Made by a program: the position numbers and the translations under genes. Positions 24,954-34,524 of a stretch of DNA of 64,000 nucleotides are shown one piece after another. Numbering within the stretch: position 1 is the stretch's first letter; every line of letters starts with the position of its first letter. Origin of the DNA: Aggregatilineales bacterium (lineage in GTDB: Bacteria > Chloroflexota > Anaerolineae > Aggregatilineales > Phototrophicaceae); the NCBI GenBank assembly GCA_030834905.1, contig JAUQWZ010000021.1, forward strand, positions 393,683 through 457,682, given 5' to 3'. The notes beneath the pieces are model-generated. The model was not told where the DNA came from. It did no database searches and saw only the letters and a list, made by a program, of their open reading frames with translations.

Positions 24954-27900
24954 ATGATTGGCACTCGTCTCGGTATCTACGAAATCCTCGATGAAATTGG
25001 CAAAGGCGGCATGGCGACGGTTTTCCGCGCCTACCAGCCGACCGTGGGACGGTATGTCGCCGTCAAGGTGATTCACCGCGCTATCGCCGCCGATTCGACG
25101 GCGCTGGAGCGTTTTCAACGCGAGGCGAGGCTGATTGCCCGCCTTGAGCACCCACACCTGCTGCCAGTTTACGATTATGACGGCGCATACGATCCGCCGT
25201 ACATCGTCATGCGCTATCTGGAAGGCGGGACGCTCAAAGAGGTGCTCGATAATGGGCAGCTTCCGCTGGGTGATATCAACCACATCATGCGCCAAATCGC
25301 TTCGGCGCTCGATTACGCCCATCGCCAGGGCGTCATTCACCGCGACATTAAACCATCGAACATCATGATCGATCCGGAAGGCAACGCCTTCCTGATGGAC
25401 TTTGGCATTGCTCGGATGATCGAATCCGGCGAAGGACTGACACAGTCCGGCTTCGCCGTCGGCACACCGGGATATATGGCGCCCGAACAGGGCATGGGCA
25501 TGGAGAATATCGACCGCCGGGCGGATATTTACGCGCTTGGGGTGATGGTGTTCCAGATGGTGACCGGGCAGATGCCCTTCACCGCCGAGACGCCGCTGGC
25601 TGTTGTAATGAAGCACATCAACGATCCGGTGCCGAGCGTGCGTCAGTACGATCCGACGCTGCCTCAGGCGCTGGACGACGCGATCTCCAAAGCGATGGCG
25701 AAAAAGCCGGAGCTGCGCTACAGCACCGCGACCGATTTTGCGGATGACATTTCGCGGGCGGTGGGCAAGATGACCGTCAGCCTGCGCCCCGACGCGCTCA
25801 AGCGGGCAGCGGCGGAAAGCGTCGCCAGAATTCACCAGCAGCGCGAGCAGACCCGTGACCAGATCGAAGCCACCATGGCGGAATTCGAGGCGAGCCGCCT
25901 ATCGCGGACAAGCCAGCCGCCACCGTCACCGCCGCGTGTCACGGCGGCGCAGCCGCTGGTGGTTGAAGACGCCGATACAGTTCTGACGCCAACCGATCAG
26001 CAGATCGCCAAAGCCGGACAGCCGCAGACGCCCACACCGCCCATGCCACCGCCAGCGGCTGCGCCGCCGCCCCCATCGGGCAGATCGCGGCTGCCGATCA
26101 TGCTGGCGGCAGCGGCGGCGGTCGTGGTCATTGGGCTGATTGTGTTCGCGCTGCTGCCGCGCGATGCCGCCACGCCAACGCCAACGACTGGCGTCATTGC
26201 GACCGCCGCCACCGCCACGTCGGGCATTGAAATCGCCGCCGTAACCGAGGCGGCGGAGACGGACAGCCCGACGCTTGAGGCAACCGAAACGCCGCCGCTG
26301 GTGATCGAAAGCGCTGCGTCGCGAACTGCCGAAACTGACGCGCCAACCGCCACGCTGCGCCCGACGACTGCCGATACGGCAACGCTTCGTCCGACCAGCA
26401 CCGATCTGCCGACGGAAACTGCCGCCGCCACCGCCGTAACCGAAACCCGACTTCCCGCGTCCCCAACGACTGCGGCAACGCTGGTGGTGGCACTCGACGT
26501 GACCGTTTCGGCGACTGCTGAAATTGAAGCGACGCCTTCGGGAGTTATCGTTCCAGACACGGCAACGCCTACGAATACCGATGTTCCGCCAACGGCGACC
26601 TTAATTCCGCCCAGCGAGACGCCGATTCCGGCAACTGACACGCCGGTTCCGCCGACTGCGACGCTGACCCATACGGCAGTTCCACCGACCGACACCGCGA
26701 CCAATACACCGCTTCCGACCGAAACGCCCACGCCCGCCACGCCGGTGGCGGTACTCGGACGCCCGCTGGCAGTTCGCAGCGGTCCCGGATCGCAGTTCGA
26801 CCAGGTGGCGCTGATCGAAGCCGGGCAGCCGATGACTATTCTGGGTATCAGCGACGATGGCGGCTGGTATCAGGTCGAACTGGACGATGGCACAGCGGCA
26901 TGGCTGGCGGTGTCCGCCTTTGTGACGACGTTTGGCAACGTCAACGCCGTTCCGATTGCGGCTCTGCCCACCAATACGCCGGAACCACCGACCCGCACGC
27001 CAGAGCCGCCAACGGCGACGCTGCTGCCGACTGCCACGCTTGTCGTACCCACAGAGACGCCCGTCCCACCGACGGAGACAGCTATCCCGCCGAGCGAGAC
27101 GCCGATTCCGCCAACCAACACGCCGGAACTGCCAACGGCGACGCCTGAGCCAGAGCCAACCGGACCTGTGCCATATCTGGTGGACTTTGAAGCGCCGAAC
27201 CCGATCAGCGACTGGGACTTTGACACCAATGCCTGGCAGGTTGAGAGCGACGGTGGTCAGCATTATCTGGCGGGGCGCGGCTCGCTGAACCAGCTTACGG
27301 TGGTGCGCGGGCGCGGCGAACAGCCGTGGCTCGATGCTTCACGGACGGACCTGTTGATCGATTTCCAGGTCTATCTCGATCCGCTGGCAGCCGGAGCGCG
27401 GATTGTCTTCAGCTATTCGGATGCGGGCTACAACGTGCTGGAAATGTTCCCCGGCTTGATGATCCTCAAACGCGACGCGCCGGTGCCGGACGTGTTCAAC
27501 CGCGATTCCGAGCGCATTCTCAGAACGCACAATAACGTGGCGCTGCCCGCCAATGAATGGCATCGTATTACCATCTGGGTCGATGGCACGTTCATCTACG
27601 TCTATCTGGATCGCGTGCTGGTCATGACCGTCGAAGACACCATCGCGCCGCAGCTTACCGGCGGGCAAATCTTCCTGCAGGTCAACAACCAGTCGCGCGC
27701 CATTCGCTTTGACAACTTTATGGTGCTGTTCCCGGAGCCTGCCAGCACGCATTTCGCAGGCGGGCTGCCGCTGGAATGGGTGACGACCAACGCCCGCGCG
27801 ACCACGCTCCAGCGCGACGACACGCGCCAGTACCTGACCTTCAGCGGGGATACGCTGGTCACGCCGCAGCTTCGCCCGATGGAAGACTTCATCATGTTTT

Positions 27901-28952
27901 GCAGCATCTGGAATGATGAAGGCGGCTACCAGCTTCGCCTGCGCGAAAGCCCGGCGGGACTCATCCTGATCGATGGCGTTGGCGGCAACATGACGATTTC
28001 GCAGTGGACGGACGCTGGTACACCGGTCAACACCTACAACGTGTCCAACTTCTACAATCGCGGGCGCTGGGAACAGGTGATCGTCACATTTGTTGGCGAC
28101 CGGCTGACGCTGTATCGCGACGGCGCGATCCGCTTTGATGAGACGATTCCCAACGCGCCGCCAGCAGGCTCGATTTCGTTCAGCACGCGCTCGGGCGACA
28201 TCCTGCGGATCACCGACTGCATGTTTGCCGGGTTCGTCGTCAGCACCTTCGAGCAGGTTCAGCCGATCCTTGACCTGCGCCAGCAGGCGCTTGATCGACC
28301 ATGGCGGCTGCTGCGCAGCGATCTTGACGACAATTTCGACGACGTTTTCCGCACCGATGACTGGTGGGTTGATGGGCAGCGAGCAGCGGGTACGTTCACG
28401 AACGATCCGTCGGCTGCCGAACACCGCCAGTTCCTGCGCATGGAATATCAGGGCAGCCCCACCTGGCGGCTGTTCCGCGACGTCATGGGCGTGGAGATGT
28501 TCCGTGAGGGGCAGAGTCTGAACGCCGCCACCGATCTGTATGTGACGGTTGACGTGCGCTTTCCGGTGGGCAGCACCCAGGGCAGCGCCTGGCTTGGCTT
28601 GCGTACCACGACGAGCATCACCGGCGCGGATATCGATGGCTACCGGCTGGAACTTCGCCGCAACGCCGACGGCACAACTGACGTGGTGGTTCGCTACGTG
28701 AGCAGCACCCAGCGGACGGTGCTGTATGAAGGACCCGTCCCGGTTTCGGCGGATGGCACGCTGCCGGAATGGATTCATCTGGAAGCGCTGATGCTGCGCG
28801 ACGAGATCGCCTTCTTCGCCAATGGGCAGTTCGTGACTACCGCCGATGGTTCGCTCCGTCTGGGCGGCACGATTGCGCTGGGCGTGGACGAAAATACCAG
28901 CGCCGATTTCGATTCGCTGGTTATCCGCGATACCTCACCCCATGACGAGTAA
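24954..28952 (+). CDS. Large membrane Ser/Thr kinase with SH3b and lectin-like sensor domains
   Basis: 1332 residues. The kinase domain (about 8-275) is complete: GKGGMA glycine loop (16-21), Lys38 in VAVKV, HRD 129-131, DFG 149-151 and GTPGYMAPEQ. A Pro-rich juxtamembrane stretch leads to one transmembrane helix at about 380-400. Outside, a long Thr/Pro/Glu linker (about 405-590) leads to a bacterial SH3 domain (about 597-660, LAVRSGPGSQFDQVALIEAGQPM), a second T/P linker, and about 590 residues of beta-rich sequence. That last part holds what look like three concanavalin/LamG-like repeats, each with a phrase like RWEQVIVTF or EWHRITIWV followed by LYRDG or VYLDR. It probably senses wall or glycan ligands. 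The start ATG 24954 matches the kinase N-terminus. Confidence 0.93.
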   Translation: MIGTRLGIYEILDEIGKGGMATVFRAYQPTVGRYVAVKVIHRAIAADSTALERFQREARLIARLEHPHLLPVYDYDGAYDPPYIVMRYLEGGTLKEVLDNGQLPLGDINHIMRQIASALDYAHRQGVIHRDIKPSNIMIDPEGNAFLMDFGIARMIESGEGLTQSGFAVGTPGYMAPEQGMGMENIDRRADIYALGVMVFQMVTGQMPFTAETPLAVVMKHINDPVPSVRQYDPTLPQALDDAISKAMAKKPELRYSTATDFADDISRAVGKMTVSLRPDALKRAAAESVARIHQQREQTRDQIEATMAEFEASRLSRTSQPPPSPPRVTAAQPLVVEDADTVLTPTDQQIAKAGQPQTPTPPMPPPAAAPPPPSGRSRLPIMLAAAAAVVVIGLIVFALLPRDAATPTPTTGVIATAATATSGIEIAAVTEAAETDSPTLEATETPPLVIESAASRTAETDAPTATLRPTTADTATLRPTSTDLPTETAAATAVTETRLPASPTTAATLVVALDVTVSATAEIEATPSGVIVPDTATPTNTDVPPTATLIPPSETPIPATDTPVPPTATLTHTAVPPTDTATNTPLPTETPTPATPVAVLGRPLAVRSGPGSQFDQVALIEAGQPMTILGISDDGGWYQVELDDGTAAWLAVSAFVTTFGNVNAVPIAALPTNTPEPPTRTPEPPTATLLPTATLVVPTETPVPPTETAIPPSETPIPPTNTPELPTATPEPEPTGPVPYLVDFEAPNPISDWDFDTNAWQVESDGGQHYLAGRGSLNQLTVVRGRGEQPWLDASRTDLLIDFQVYLDPLAAGARIVFSYSDAGYNVLEMFPGLMILKRDAPVPDVFNRDSERILRTHNNVALPANEWHRITIWVDGTFIYVYLDRVLVMTVEDTIAPQLTGGQIFLQVNNQSRAIRFDNFMVLFPEPASTHFAGGLPLEWVTTNARATTLQRDDTRQYLTFSGDTLVTPQLRPMEDFIMFCSIWNDEGGYQLRLRESPAGLILIDGVGGNMTISQWTDAGTPVNTYNVSNFYNRGRWEQVIVTFVGDRLTLYRDGAIRFDETIPNAPPAGSISFSTRSGDILRITDCMFAGFVVSTFEQVQPILDLRQQALDRPWRLLRSDLDDNFDDVFRTDDWWVDGQRAAGTFTNDPSAAEHRQFLRMEYQGSPTWRLFRDVMGVEMFREGQSLNAATDLYVTVDVRFPVGSTQGSAWLGLRTTTSITGADIDGYRLELRRNADGTTDVVVRYVSSTQRTVLYEGPVPVSADGTLPEWIHLEALMLRDEIAFFANGQFVTTADGSLRLGGTIALGVDENTSADFDSLVIRDTSPHDE

Positions 28953-29080
28953 GCTGGTCTGCATTTGTCCCTGAGCGTCTACCTGCGGGCTGGATTCACA
29001 TGCCAGCCCAACCGCGAAAATGAGGATCGACGCGCGCATTTTGGGGTTAAGATGTTGAGAGTAGCATAGAGGGAACTACA

Positions 29081-29938
29081 ATGCCTGCCGCCGATCCGAT
29101 AATTGAAGCACTCACACAAGCCACCGCGCGTCTGTCAGAACCAGAAGTACGGGCTGCCTACGAGCAGCTTCTGCGGATGATCGAAGCGCATGTGGTCGAG
29201 CAGCCGTTTCTTGAAGATGGCATCCAGCCGCTGACAGACACCCAACTGGTGCTGCTGCGGCATGGCTTGCGCCGGCTTCCGCACGAAGCGCGCGCCTCGG
29301 ACTTGTGGGTGGAAATTCGTCAGGCGGCGGAGTCGCTCTCGGAAGCGGTTTCGCGGAACACCACCATCACCGTGGGTCAGCAGGTCGTCCAGACGATTGG
29401 CACCGTTCAAGGCGGCAGCGTCGTCATGACGGGCATCACCAACAATTATCCCGCCATGCCGGAACTGCCACCGCTGCCAGAAATGCTGCCGGAAGCTCCG
29501 GCGCAGTATGTCCGGCGCACCCATGATATTTTCCTGAGCTACAGCCGCAAGGATGCTCGCACCATGCGACGCCTTCACGCCGATCTCGCCGACGCCGGAT
29601 TTACCATCTGGACTGACGAAAACCTGACGCCGGGAACACCTTCCTGGATGACGACGATTGAATCGGCAATTCAGGCAGCCGGCTGCATGGTCGTCATCCT
29701 TACGCCGGACGCGAAGAAATCGCCCTGGGTGGAACGCGAACTCACCCGCGCCTCTGCCTACGAAATCTCGATCTTTCCGCTGCTGGCGCGCGGCGACGAG
29801 CGCAGCGCCGTTCCGCTGCTGCTCAGCAGCCACCAGTGGTCAGACATTCGTAAGGAGCGTGACTACCGCATGAATGTCCGCAAGCTCATTCGCGCCGTCC
29901 GCGGGCGGCTGGCGCAGCTCAACGACATGCGGGATTAA
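29081..29938 (+). CDS. TIR-domain protein with N-terminal helical region
   Basis: 285 residues. An N-terminal helical domain (1-92), unrecognised, leads to a short segment TITVGQQVVQTIGTVQGGSVVMTGITNN (split here for description, about 95-122) of alternating Val/Gly strands. A Pro-rich linker and a TIR domain (about 147-275) follow. TIR motifs: DIFLSYSRKDARTMRRLHADL, GFTIWTDENLTPGTPSW and SPWVERELTRAS, where Glu220 is the candidate NADase glutamate. GAGGGAA precedes the ATG. Bacterial TIR proteins often are NAD-degrading immune effectors or signalling adaptors. There is no STAND or Thoeris partner beside it; the receptor kinase lies 128 nt upstream on the same strand. Confidence 0.88.
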   Translation: MPAADPIIEALTQATARLSEPEVRAAYEQLLRMIEAHVVEQPFLEDGIQPLTDTQLVLLRHGLRRLPHEARASDLWVEIRQAAESLSEAVSRNTTITVGQQVVQTIGTVQGGSVVMTGITNNYPAMPELPPLPEMLPEAPAQYVRRTHDIFLSYSRKDARTMRRLHADLADAGFTIWTDENLTPGTPSWMTTIESAIQAAGCMVVILTPDAKKSPWVERELTRASAYEISIFPLLARGDERSAVPLLLSSHQWSDIRKERDYRMNVRKLIRAVRGRLAQLNDMRD

Positions 29939-29945
29939 AATCAGG

Positions 29946-29977
29946 CAGGGATACGGTAGTCCGTATTCCTGTTTTTT
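29946..29977 (+). terminator. Intrinsic terminator of the TIR gene
   Basis: CAGGGATACGG (29946-29956), loop TAGT and CCGTATTCCTG (29961-29971) are followed by six T (29972-29977). The T-run overlaps the stop codon of the convergent MFS gene. Confidence 0.85.
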
Positions 29978-31184
29978 ATGCCGGTTGGACACTGAGATCA
30001 TGGGTGCGATGCATCATCATCACCGCAGGCACAGCCGTGAACAGCAGCACGATACCGCCAACCGCAAAGGGCAGCGTTGGCGAGGTGGAAAACAGCATCC
30101 CGCTGATGGATGTGCCGATGATAATCCCCAGACTGGCGCTTGACTGATAGATTCCCAGAACGGCTCCACTCAATTTCTCCGACACTGTCGTGGTGGTCAG
30201 GGCTTGCAGCGCGGGCATCATAATGCCCGAAGCGACTGCGACCAGCACCAGCGATACCGATCCGACCAGCCAGGGAGACACAAATACCGTCAGCGACAGC
30301 ATCCCGATTCCGCGCAGAATCGCCCCGCCGACCACCAGACGCCGTTCGCCAAACTGCTCGACCAGTGGGCGCACCAGCACAAGCTGGGTGAGGAACTGCC
30401 CGACGCCCGTCCCCGTCATCAGCAGTCCAACGCCGAGGGTGGTATCGCGGGCGGTGTAGCCATGAAAGACAACCGCTTCGCCAAACAGCGTGATGGTCGA
30501 ATTCATCACCGCGATGCTGAACTGAGCGCAGAAGGCGATCAGCAGAATCAGCATCAGTGGATGATTGCTGATCACGGCGTGGGCATCGACCCGCACCTGT
30601 TTTTGCTGGGCGCGCGCCAGCCGTTCTTCCGCTGGCAGCGATTCGTCCAGCGCGAACCATGTCAGCAGGACGGTGACCATCGAAATGGCAGCCGCTACGT
30701 AAAACGGCGCATGTTCATTGAGCAGCGCGCCGATGAAGCCGCCAATGCCCGGACCGACCATATACCCCAGCCCGAACCCGGCGAAGATGATTCCCAGTCC
30801 CTGGGCGCGCTTTTCGCGTGGAGTGACATCGGTGATGTACGCCTGCGCGACGATGATGTTGCCGCCGGTGATGCCGTCAAGGATGCGCCCGGCGAACAGA
30901 ATCGGCAGCGCCTGGGCGGTGCCGAGGATGATGAAACTCACCACAGTGCCGATCTGGCTGATGATCAGCACCGGCAGCCGACCGTATTTATCAGACAACC
31001 GTCCCAGCACCGGCGCTGCCAGAAACTGGGCGATGAAGTAGGACGCCAGCAGGAAGGAAATGGTTTCCGGGGAAGCGCCGAAGCTGCGTTGTGCGTAGAG
31101 TGGAAGGGTTGGCAGAACCATGGTTCCGCCGAGAAAATTCACGAAGACGATCAGGAACAGGGTGATGGTATGACGACGGGACAC
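29976..31184 (-). CDS. MFS transporter (drug/solute exporter type)
   Basis: 402 residues and 12 predicted helices. The start is GTG at 31184 with AAAGG upstream. Loop 2-3 has GRLSDKYGRLPVLI, the MFS motif A; motif C-like GLGYMVGPGIGGFIGALL is in helix 5. The organisation resembles TetA/Bcr-type multidrug antiporters. Substrate unknown. It converges on the TIR gene and overlaps its terminator. Confidence 0.9.
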   Translation of the reverse strand: MSRRHTITLFLIVFVNFLGGTMVLPTLPLYAQRSFGASPETISFLLASYFIAQFLAAPVLGRLSDKYGRLPVLIISQIGTVVSFIILGTAQALPILFAGRILDGITGGNIIVAQAYITDVTPREKRAQGLGIIFAGFGLGYMVGPGIGGFIGALLNEHAPFYVAAAISMVTVLLTWFALDESLPAEERLARAQQKQVRVDAHAVISNHPLMLILLIAFCAQFSIAVMNSTITLFGEAVVFHGYTARDTTLGVGLLMTGTGVGQFLTQLVLVRPLVEQFGERRLVVGGAILRGIGMLSLTVFVSPWLVGSVSLVLVAVASGIMMPALQALTTTTVSEKLSGAVLGIYQSSASLGIIIGTSISGMLFSTSPTLPFAVGGIVLLFTAVPAVMMMHRTHDLSVQPA

Positions 31185-31381
31185 ACAAAACCTTTACCGG
31201 CAGTTACGATACTAAAACCACCCTTCTGATTCTAATCCCGAACCAGGAACCAACTAATGCCAATTTCGGGCTTGGCTGCCAGTTCCTATTTGCACTTGCA
31301 AGGTAAATTCCCATACCTTAGACTCAGCAGGTGAACATTGTCGAAACGTGTAGTGCCCGCGCCGGCACATTGAGAGACGAT

Positions 31382-32143
31382 ATGGCGAGCATTATGGTGG
31401 TCTTGCCGACCTACAACGAACGCGAAAACCTACCGCTGATCGTCGAAGCGCTCCAAAACCTGGGCGTGAACGATTTGCGCATTCTGATCGTGGACGACTC
31501 GTCGCCGGACGGCACCGGCGATCTGGCAGATGAACTGTCCGCCCAACATCCGGGGCAAATCTTCGTGCTGCATCGCACCGAGAAAGCCGGGCTTGGTCCT
31601 GCCTACATCGCCGGATTCAAACAGGCGCTCAGCCTCGGCGCGGAGTACATCATTCAGATGGACGCCGATTTTTCGCACCAGCCGAAATATATCCACGACC
31701 TGATCGCCAAGCTGGAACAGGGCTATGACCTGGTGATCGCCTCGCGCTTCATGCGCGGCGGCGGCGTCGATGAAAACTGGAGCATCTATCGCAAGCTGTT
31801 GAGCTGGTTTGCTAACCGCGTCTACGTGCGGCTGGTACTCGGCATTCCAACTGCCGATTCGACGGCAGGCTATCGTATCTGGCGGCGGCAGACGCTGCTC
31901 GGGCTTGATCTGGATCGCGTTCGTTCGAACGGCTACGTGTTTCAGGTCGAGATGACCTACGTCGCCTCTCGTCTGGGCTATCGCGTGGTGGAAATCCCGA
32001 TATACTTCCCCGACCGCAAGCGTGGGCAGTCAAAAATGGATCTGCGGATTCAACTGGAGGCGGCGCTGCGTGTGTGGCAGGTGCTTTACCGTCACCACAC
32101 GCTGAAACCCACCATGCGCCGCACCGAAGCATACACAGCGTAG
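31382..32143 (+). CDS. Polyprenol-phosphate mannosyltransferase (DPM1-like GT2)
   Basis: 254 residues from ATG 31382 (GAGAG upstream); a GTG at 31331 gives a non-family extension. GT2 motifs: VVLPTYNERENLPLIV, LIVDDSSPDGTGDLAD, IQMDADFSHQPKYI (DxD-type) and SRFMRGGGV. PIYFPDRKRGQSKM is typical of DPM1. It lacks C-terminal membrane helices, as in single-domain enzymes. It would make polyprenyl-phosphate-mannose (or glucose) for the GT-C enzymes found at 17.9 and 59.6 kb. The next gene follows by 7 nt. Confidence 0.9.
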   Translation: MASIMVVLPTYNERENLPLIVEALQNLGVNDLRILIVDDSSPDGTGDLADELSAQHPGQIFVLHRTEKAGLGPAYIAGFKQALSLGAEYIIQMDADFSHQPKYIHDLIAKLEQGYDLVIASRFMRGGGVDENWSIYRKLLSWFANRVYVRLVLGIPTADSTAGYRIWRRQTLLGLDLDRVRSNGYVFQVEMTYVASRLGYRVVEIPIYFPDRKRGQSKMDLRIQLEAALRVWQVLYRHHTLKPTMRRTEAYTA

Positions 32144-32150
32144 AGGATCT

Positions 32151-32807
32151 ATGCAGAGTCAGACGCGATTCGAGCAGGTGCGCATCAGCCAGCTCCTGAG
32201 CCTTTATTCACCCCAGGAACCACCGCGCCTGTCGCTCGACTTTGGCGACTATCTTTCGATGCTTTGGCGAATTGACCAGACGGCTTCGCAGCCGAACAAG
32301 GCGCGCTATTACCGGCGCTGCGCGGCGTCGCTGGCGGAAGCGCTGTCATTCAAAAATCACCCGCTGCACCGGCTGGTGGAAATGTCGCCGCCGGGCAACA
32401 TCTATCTCCAGCTTCCCAACCTGCCTTACCGTATTGGCGCGCATCTGGTGGATGCCAAGGATCGCAAAGCGGCAATCGCGCAGTTGATTGGGATGCGCGA
32501 TCACATCCTCTATCTGGGAACCTATCAGGAAAAGTGGGGCGTGAGCTGGCCCGGCAGCGGCATTCTGGATACCGAAGTGCGCGAGCGCGTGTTCGCCGTG
32601 TTGTTCACCGCGCTGCAAGGACAGTACGCCAACTTCGCCCGCCTGCTGCTGGTGATCGATATCGTGCTGGCGGATCTGCTGCTGGGGGCATCCAACAACG
32701 ACGAAGTGACCCTGCCTGAACTGGTCGGTCAGTTCGGCTATCCAAACCCGGCAAGCAGCGCCGTTCAGAAGGATTTTCTGGTCGAGGATGAGCGCGGGCG
32801 CGCCTAG
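32151..32807 (+). CDS. Hypothetical protein downstream of the mannosyltransferase
   Basis: 218 residues with GAGGATCT before the ATG, cotranscribed with the DPM1-like gene (7-nt gap). Mostly helical and soluble: FGDYLSMLWRIDQTASQPNKARYYRRCAASLAEAL and HPLHRLVEMSPPGNIYLQLPNLPYRIGAHL. I recognise no family. The C-terminal third is hydrophobic (LLLVIDIVLADLLLG) but too polar to be a clear membrane helix. No function is proposed. Confidence 0.72.
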   Translation: MQSQTRFEQVRISQLLSLYSPQEPPRLSLDFGDYLSMLWRIDQTASQPNKARYYRRCAASLAEALSFKNHPLHRLVEMSPPGNIYLQLPNLPYRIGAHLVDAKDRKAAIAQLIGMRDHILYLGTYQEKWGVSWPGSGILDTEVRERVFAVLFTALQGQYANFARLLLVIDIVLADLLLGASNNDEVTLPELVGQFGYPNPASSAVQKDFLVEDERGRA

Positions 32808-32858
32808 TATCCTTTTTGCCTGACCTGAAGACGATCCCAATGTGATTTCCTGCCTGCA

Positions 32859-32884
32859 GGGGCGCAAGCATCATGCTGCGCCCC
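32859..32884. terminator. Palindromic repeat acting as likely bidirectional terminator
   Basis: GGGGCGCAAGCAT and ATGCTGCGCCCC form a long hairpin with one bulge between convergent genes, ending in CCCTACAAAA on the plus strand. It shares the GGGGCGC...GCGCCCCTAC ends of the palindromic repeat superfamily. Confidence 0.55.
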
Positions 32885-32917
32885 TACAAAAGCATGGTTG
32901 GTAATGCCCGCGCTGGC

Positions 32918-34171
32918 TTAATCGCCCACGACGGCAAGCGGAATTTCTGCCCGGCGCACCACCGAAACGCGCGTGCCCACCGCCGTGAACAGGATGCCCA
33001 GCGCGGCGATCACGAGCGTGAGGCGCGCGTCGGTATAGCCCGCCAGCGCCCCGGCAGCCAGCGCGCCCACTGGCGCAATCCCCTGTGTCACAAAGCCGAT
33101 GCTGGCATTGGCGCGTCCCAGAAGCTGCTTTGGCACCAACATCTGCCGCAGGCTGATTTCGTTGACTTCGTAGACCGTCATTGCCGCGTCGCCGATAATC
33201 TGCCCCAGCATCAGCAGACCTGCTGCCAACCAGGGCGTGCCGCCCGCGGCTGGAACGAGCAGGTTGACCAGACCGCTGACCAGCAGCGTGCCGGTGAGAG
33301 TTGCCCCTAAGCCAAATTTGCGCGTTACCCTTGCCGACAGCAGCGCCCCCGCCAGCGCGCCGATGCCCCCGGCGGCGATCAGGAAGCCAAGCGTGGCGGG
33401 CGATAATCCGACTTCCCGAATCACATAGAGTCCATAGAGCGTGCCGAAGAAGCTGCCGAAGAAAGCACGCAGCGCCGCGCCCAGCGCCAGCACCCGCAGC
33501 AGCGGTTGTGAGGCGATCACGCGGAAGCCGTCGAGAATCTCGCGCCAGATCGAACCTGATTCGCCGTCTGCCTGCGGCGGTGGCTCAGGCGTGCGAATCA
33601 GCCCGACGCTGACCGCCGAGAAGATGAACGAGATCGCGTCTACGAGGATCGCCAGCGGAGCGCTGATAAGCTGAATGAGCAGCCCCGCCACCGCCGAGCC
33701 GCCGATCTCCGCCAGCGACGAGGTGGCGGCGAGCTTGCTGTTACCTTCCAGCAGGTGTTCGCGCGCCACCAGCGACGGCAGCAGCGAGCGATAGGCGATC
33801 TCGTACACCAGACTCAACAGGCTGACCGCCGCCGCGACAGCCACCAGAATTTCGATGGTGAGCGCGCCCGCTATGGCGAGGATCGGCACGCCGACCAGCA
33901 GCAGCATTCGCAGCACATCGACGGTGATCATGATCGGGCGGCGGCGGTGGCGGTCAATCCACGCGCCAGCGAACAAGCCAAACAGCAGGACGGGCAGCGA
34001 GCTAATCGCCATCAGCAGCCCCATCTGTTCGGGTGTGGCAGCCAGCAGTATGACCGCCACAAGGGGCAGCCCGTCGCGCGTAATAATCGAACCGAACTCG
34101 GAGATCGTCTGTCCAGTCCAGAGTTTTATGAAATCGGGATATTGCAGTACCCCGGATCGGGGATATTTCAT
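32918..34171 (-). CDS. MFS transporter (enterobactin-exporter/MFS_3 type)
   Basis: 417 residues with 12 helices. The opening YPDFIKLWTGQTISEFGSIITRDGLPLVAVILL is the standard N-terminus of EntS/MFS_3 transporters, where F-R/K-x-LW-x-GQ-x-x-S-x-x-G is conserved. The loop GAWIDRHRRRPIMI is motif A. GAGGAG lies about 10 nt before the ATG. Likely an exporter; substrate unknown. Confidence 0.9.
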   Translation of the reverse strand: MKYPRSGVLQYPDFIKLWTGQTISEFGSIITRDGLPLVAVILLAATPEQMGLLMAISSLPVLLFGLFAGAWIDRHRRRPIMITVDVLRMLLLVGVPILAIAGALTIEILVAVAAAVSLLSLVYEIAYRSLLPSLVAREHLLEGNSKLAATSSLAEIGGSAVAGLLIQLISAPLAILVDAISFIFSAVSVGLIRTPEPPPQADGESGSIWREILDGFRVIASQPLLRVLALGAALRAFFGSFFGTLYGLYVIREVGLSPATLGFLIAAGGIGALAGALLSARVTRKFGLGATLTGTLLVSGLVNLLVPAAGGTPWLAAGLLMLGQIIGDAAMTVYEVNEISLRQMLVPKQLLGRANASIGFVTQGIAPVGALAAGALAGYTDARLTLVIAALGILFTAVGTRVSVVRRAEIPLAVVGD

Positions 34172-34374
34172 TGGAGAAAACTCCTCATGATCAGTGTCGG
34201 TAGAAAACGCAGCAATCAGGAACGCAAAAATAGCGTTCGAGCCGAAAGGGGCTGAACGCGGTGATGTGCTGATGCGTTTTCTAACCGAGCATACTGCTCA
34301 TGAGGCGCTCGTTTCTCAAGCAGAAGCGACTGCTTACTACGAACGTCGGGCGATATGATGGCAGTGTAGCATGA

Positions 34375-34520
34375 AGTGCAAAAAAGTGGAAAGATGAAAG
34401 TAAAAAGTTGAAAGTGGAAAGTAGGGTGCAAGCACACTGCCCCTGCTCCCCTCTCTTGGTGTCCTTTGTGTCCTGGTGGTTCAATCTTCTTTTTACTTTC
34501 AACTTTCGACTCAGCACTTT
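34375..34520. repeat. Composite intergenic repeat region
   Basis: The 353-nt gap between the MFS and map genes has no gene. Its right half holds GAAAGT/AAAAGT words (34385-34425), a CCAAG-type repeat in inverse orientation (CTTGGTGTCCTTTGTGTCCTGGTGGTTCAA, 34453-34482, described in two parts) and an inverted copy of the first words (TTTTTACTTTCAACTTTCGACTCAGC). The left half, 34172-34374, shows nothing recognisable. Confidence 0.6.
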
Positions 34521-34524
34521 GAAT

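Noticed and set aside
25997..27263. Long minus-strand frames (up to 247 residues, Val/Gly/Ser-rich) inside the kinase gene
   Set aside because: They are shadows of the Thr/Pro-rich linker codons (ACG/CCG read backwards).
29081..29938. Thoeris-type defence system
   Set aside because: A TIR gene is present but no ThsA/SIR2-like effector or other known partner is adjacent; the neighbours are a kinase and an MFS transporter.
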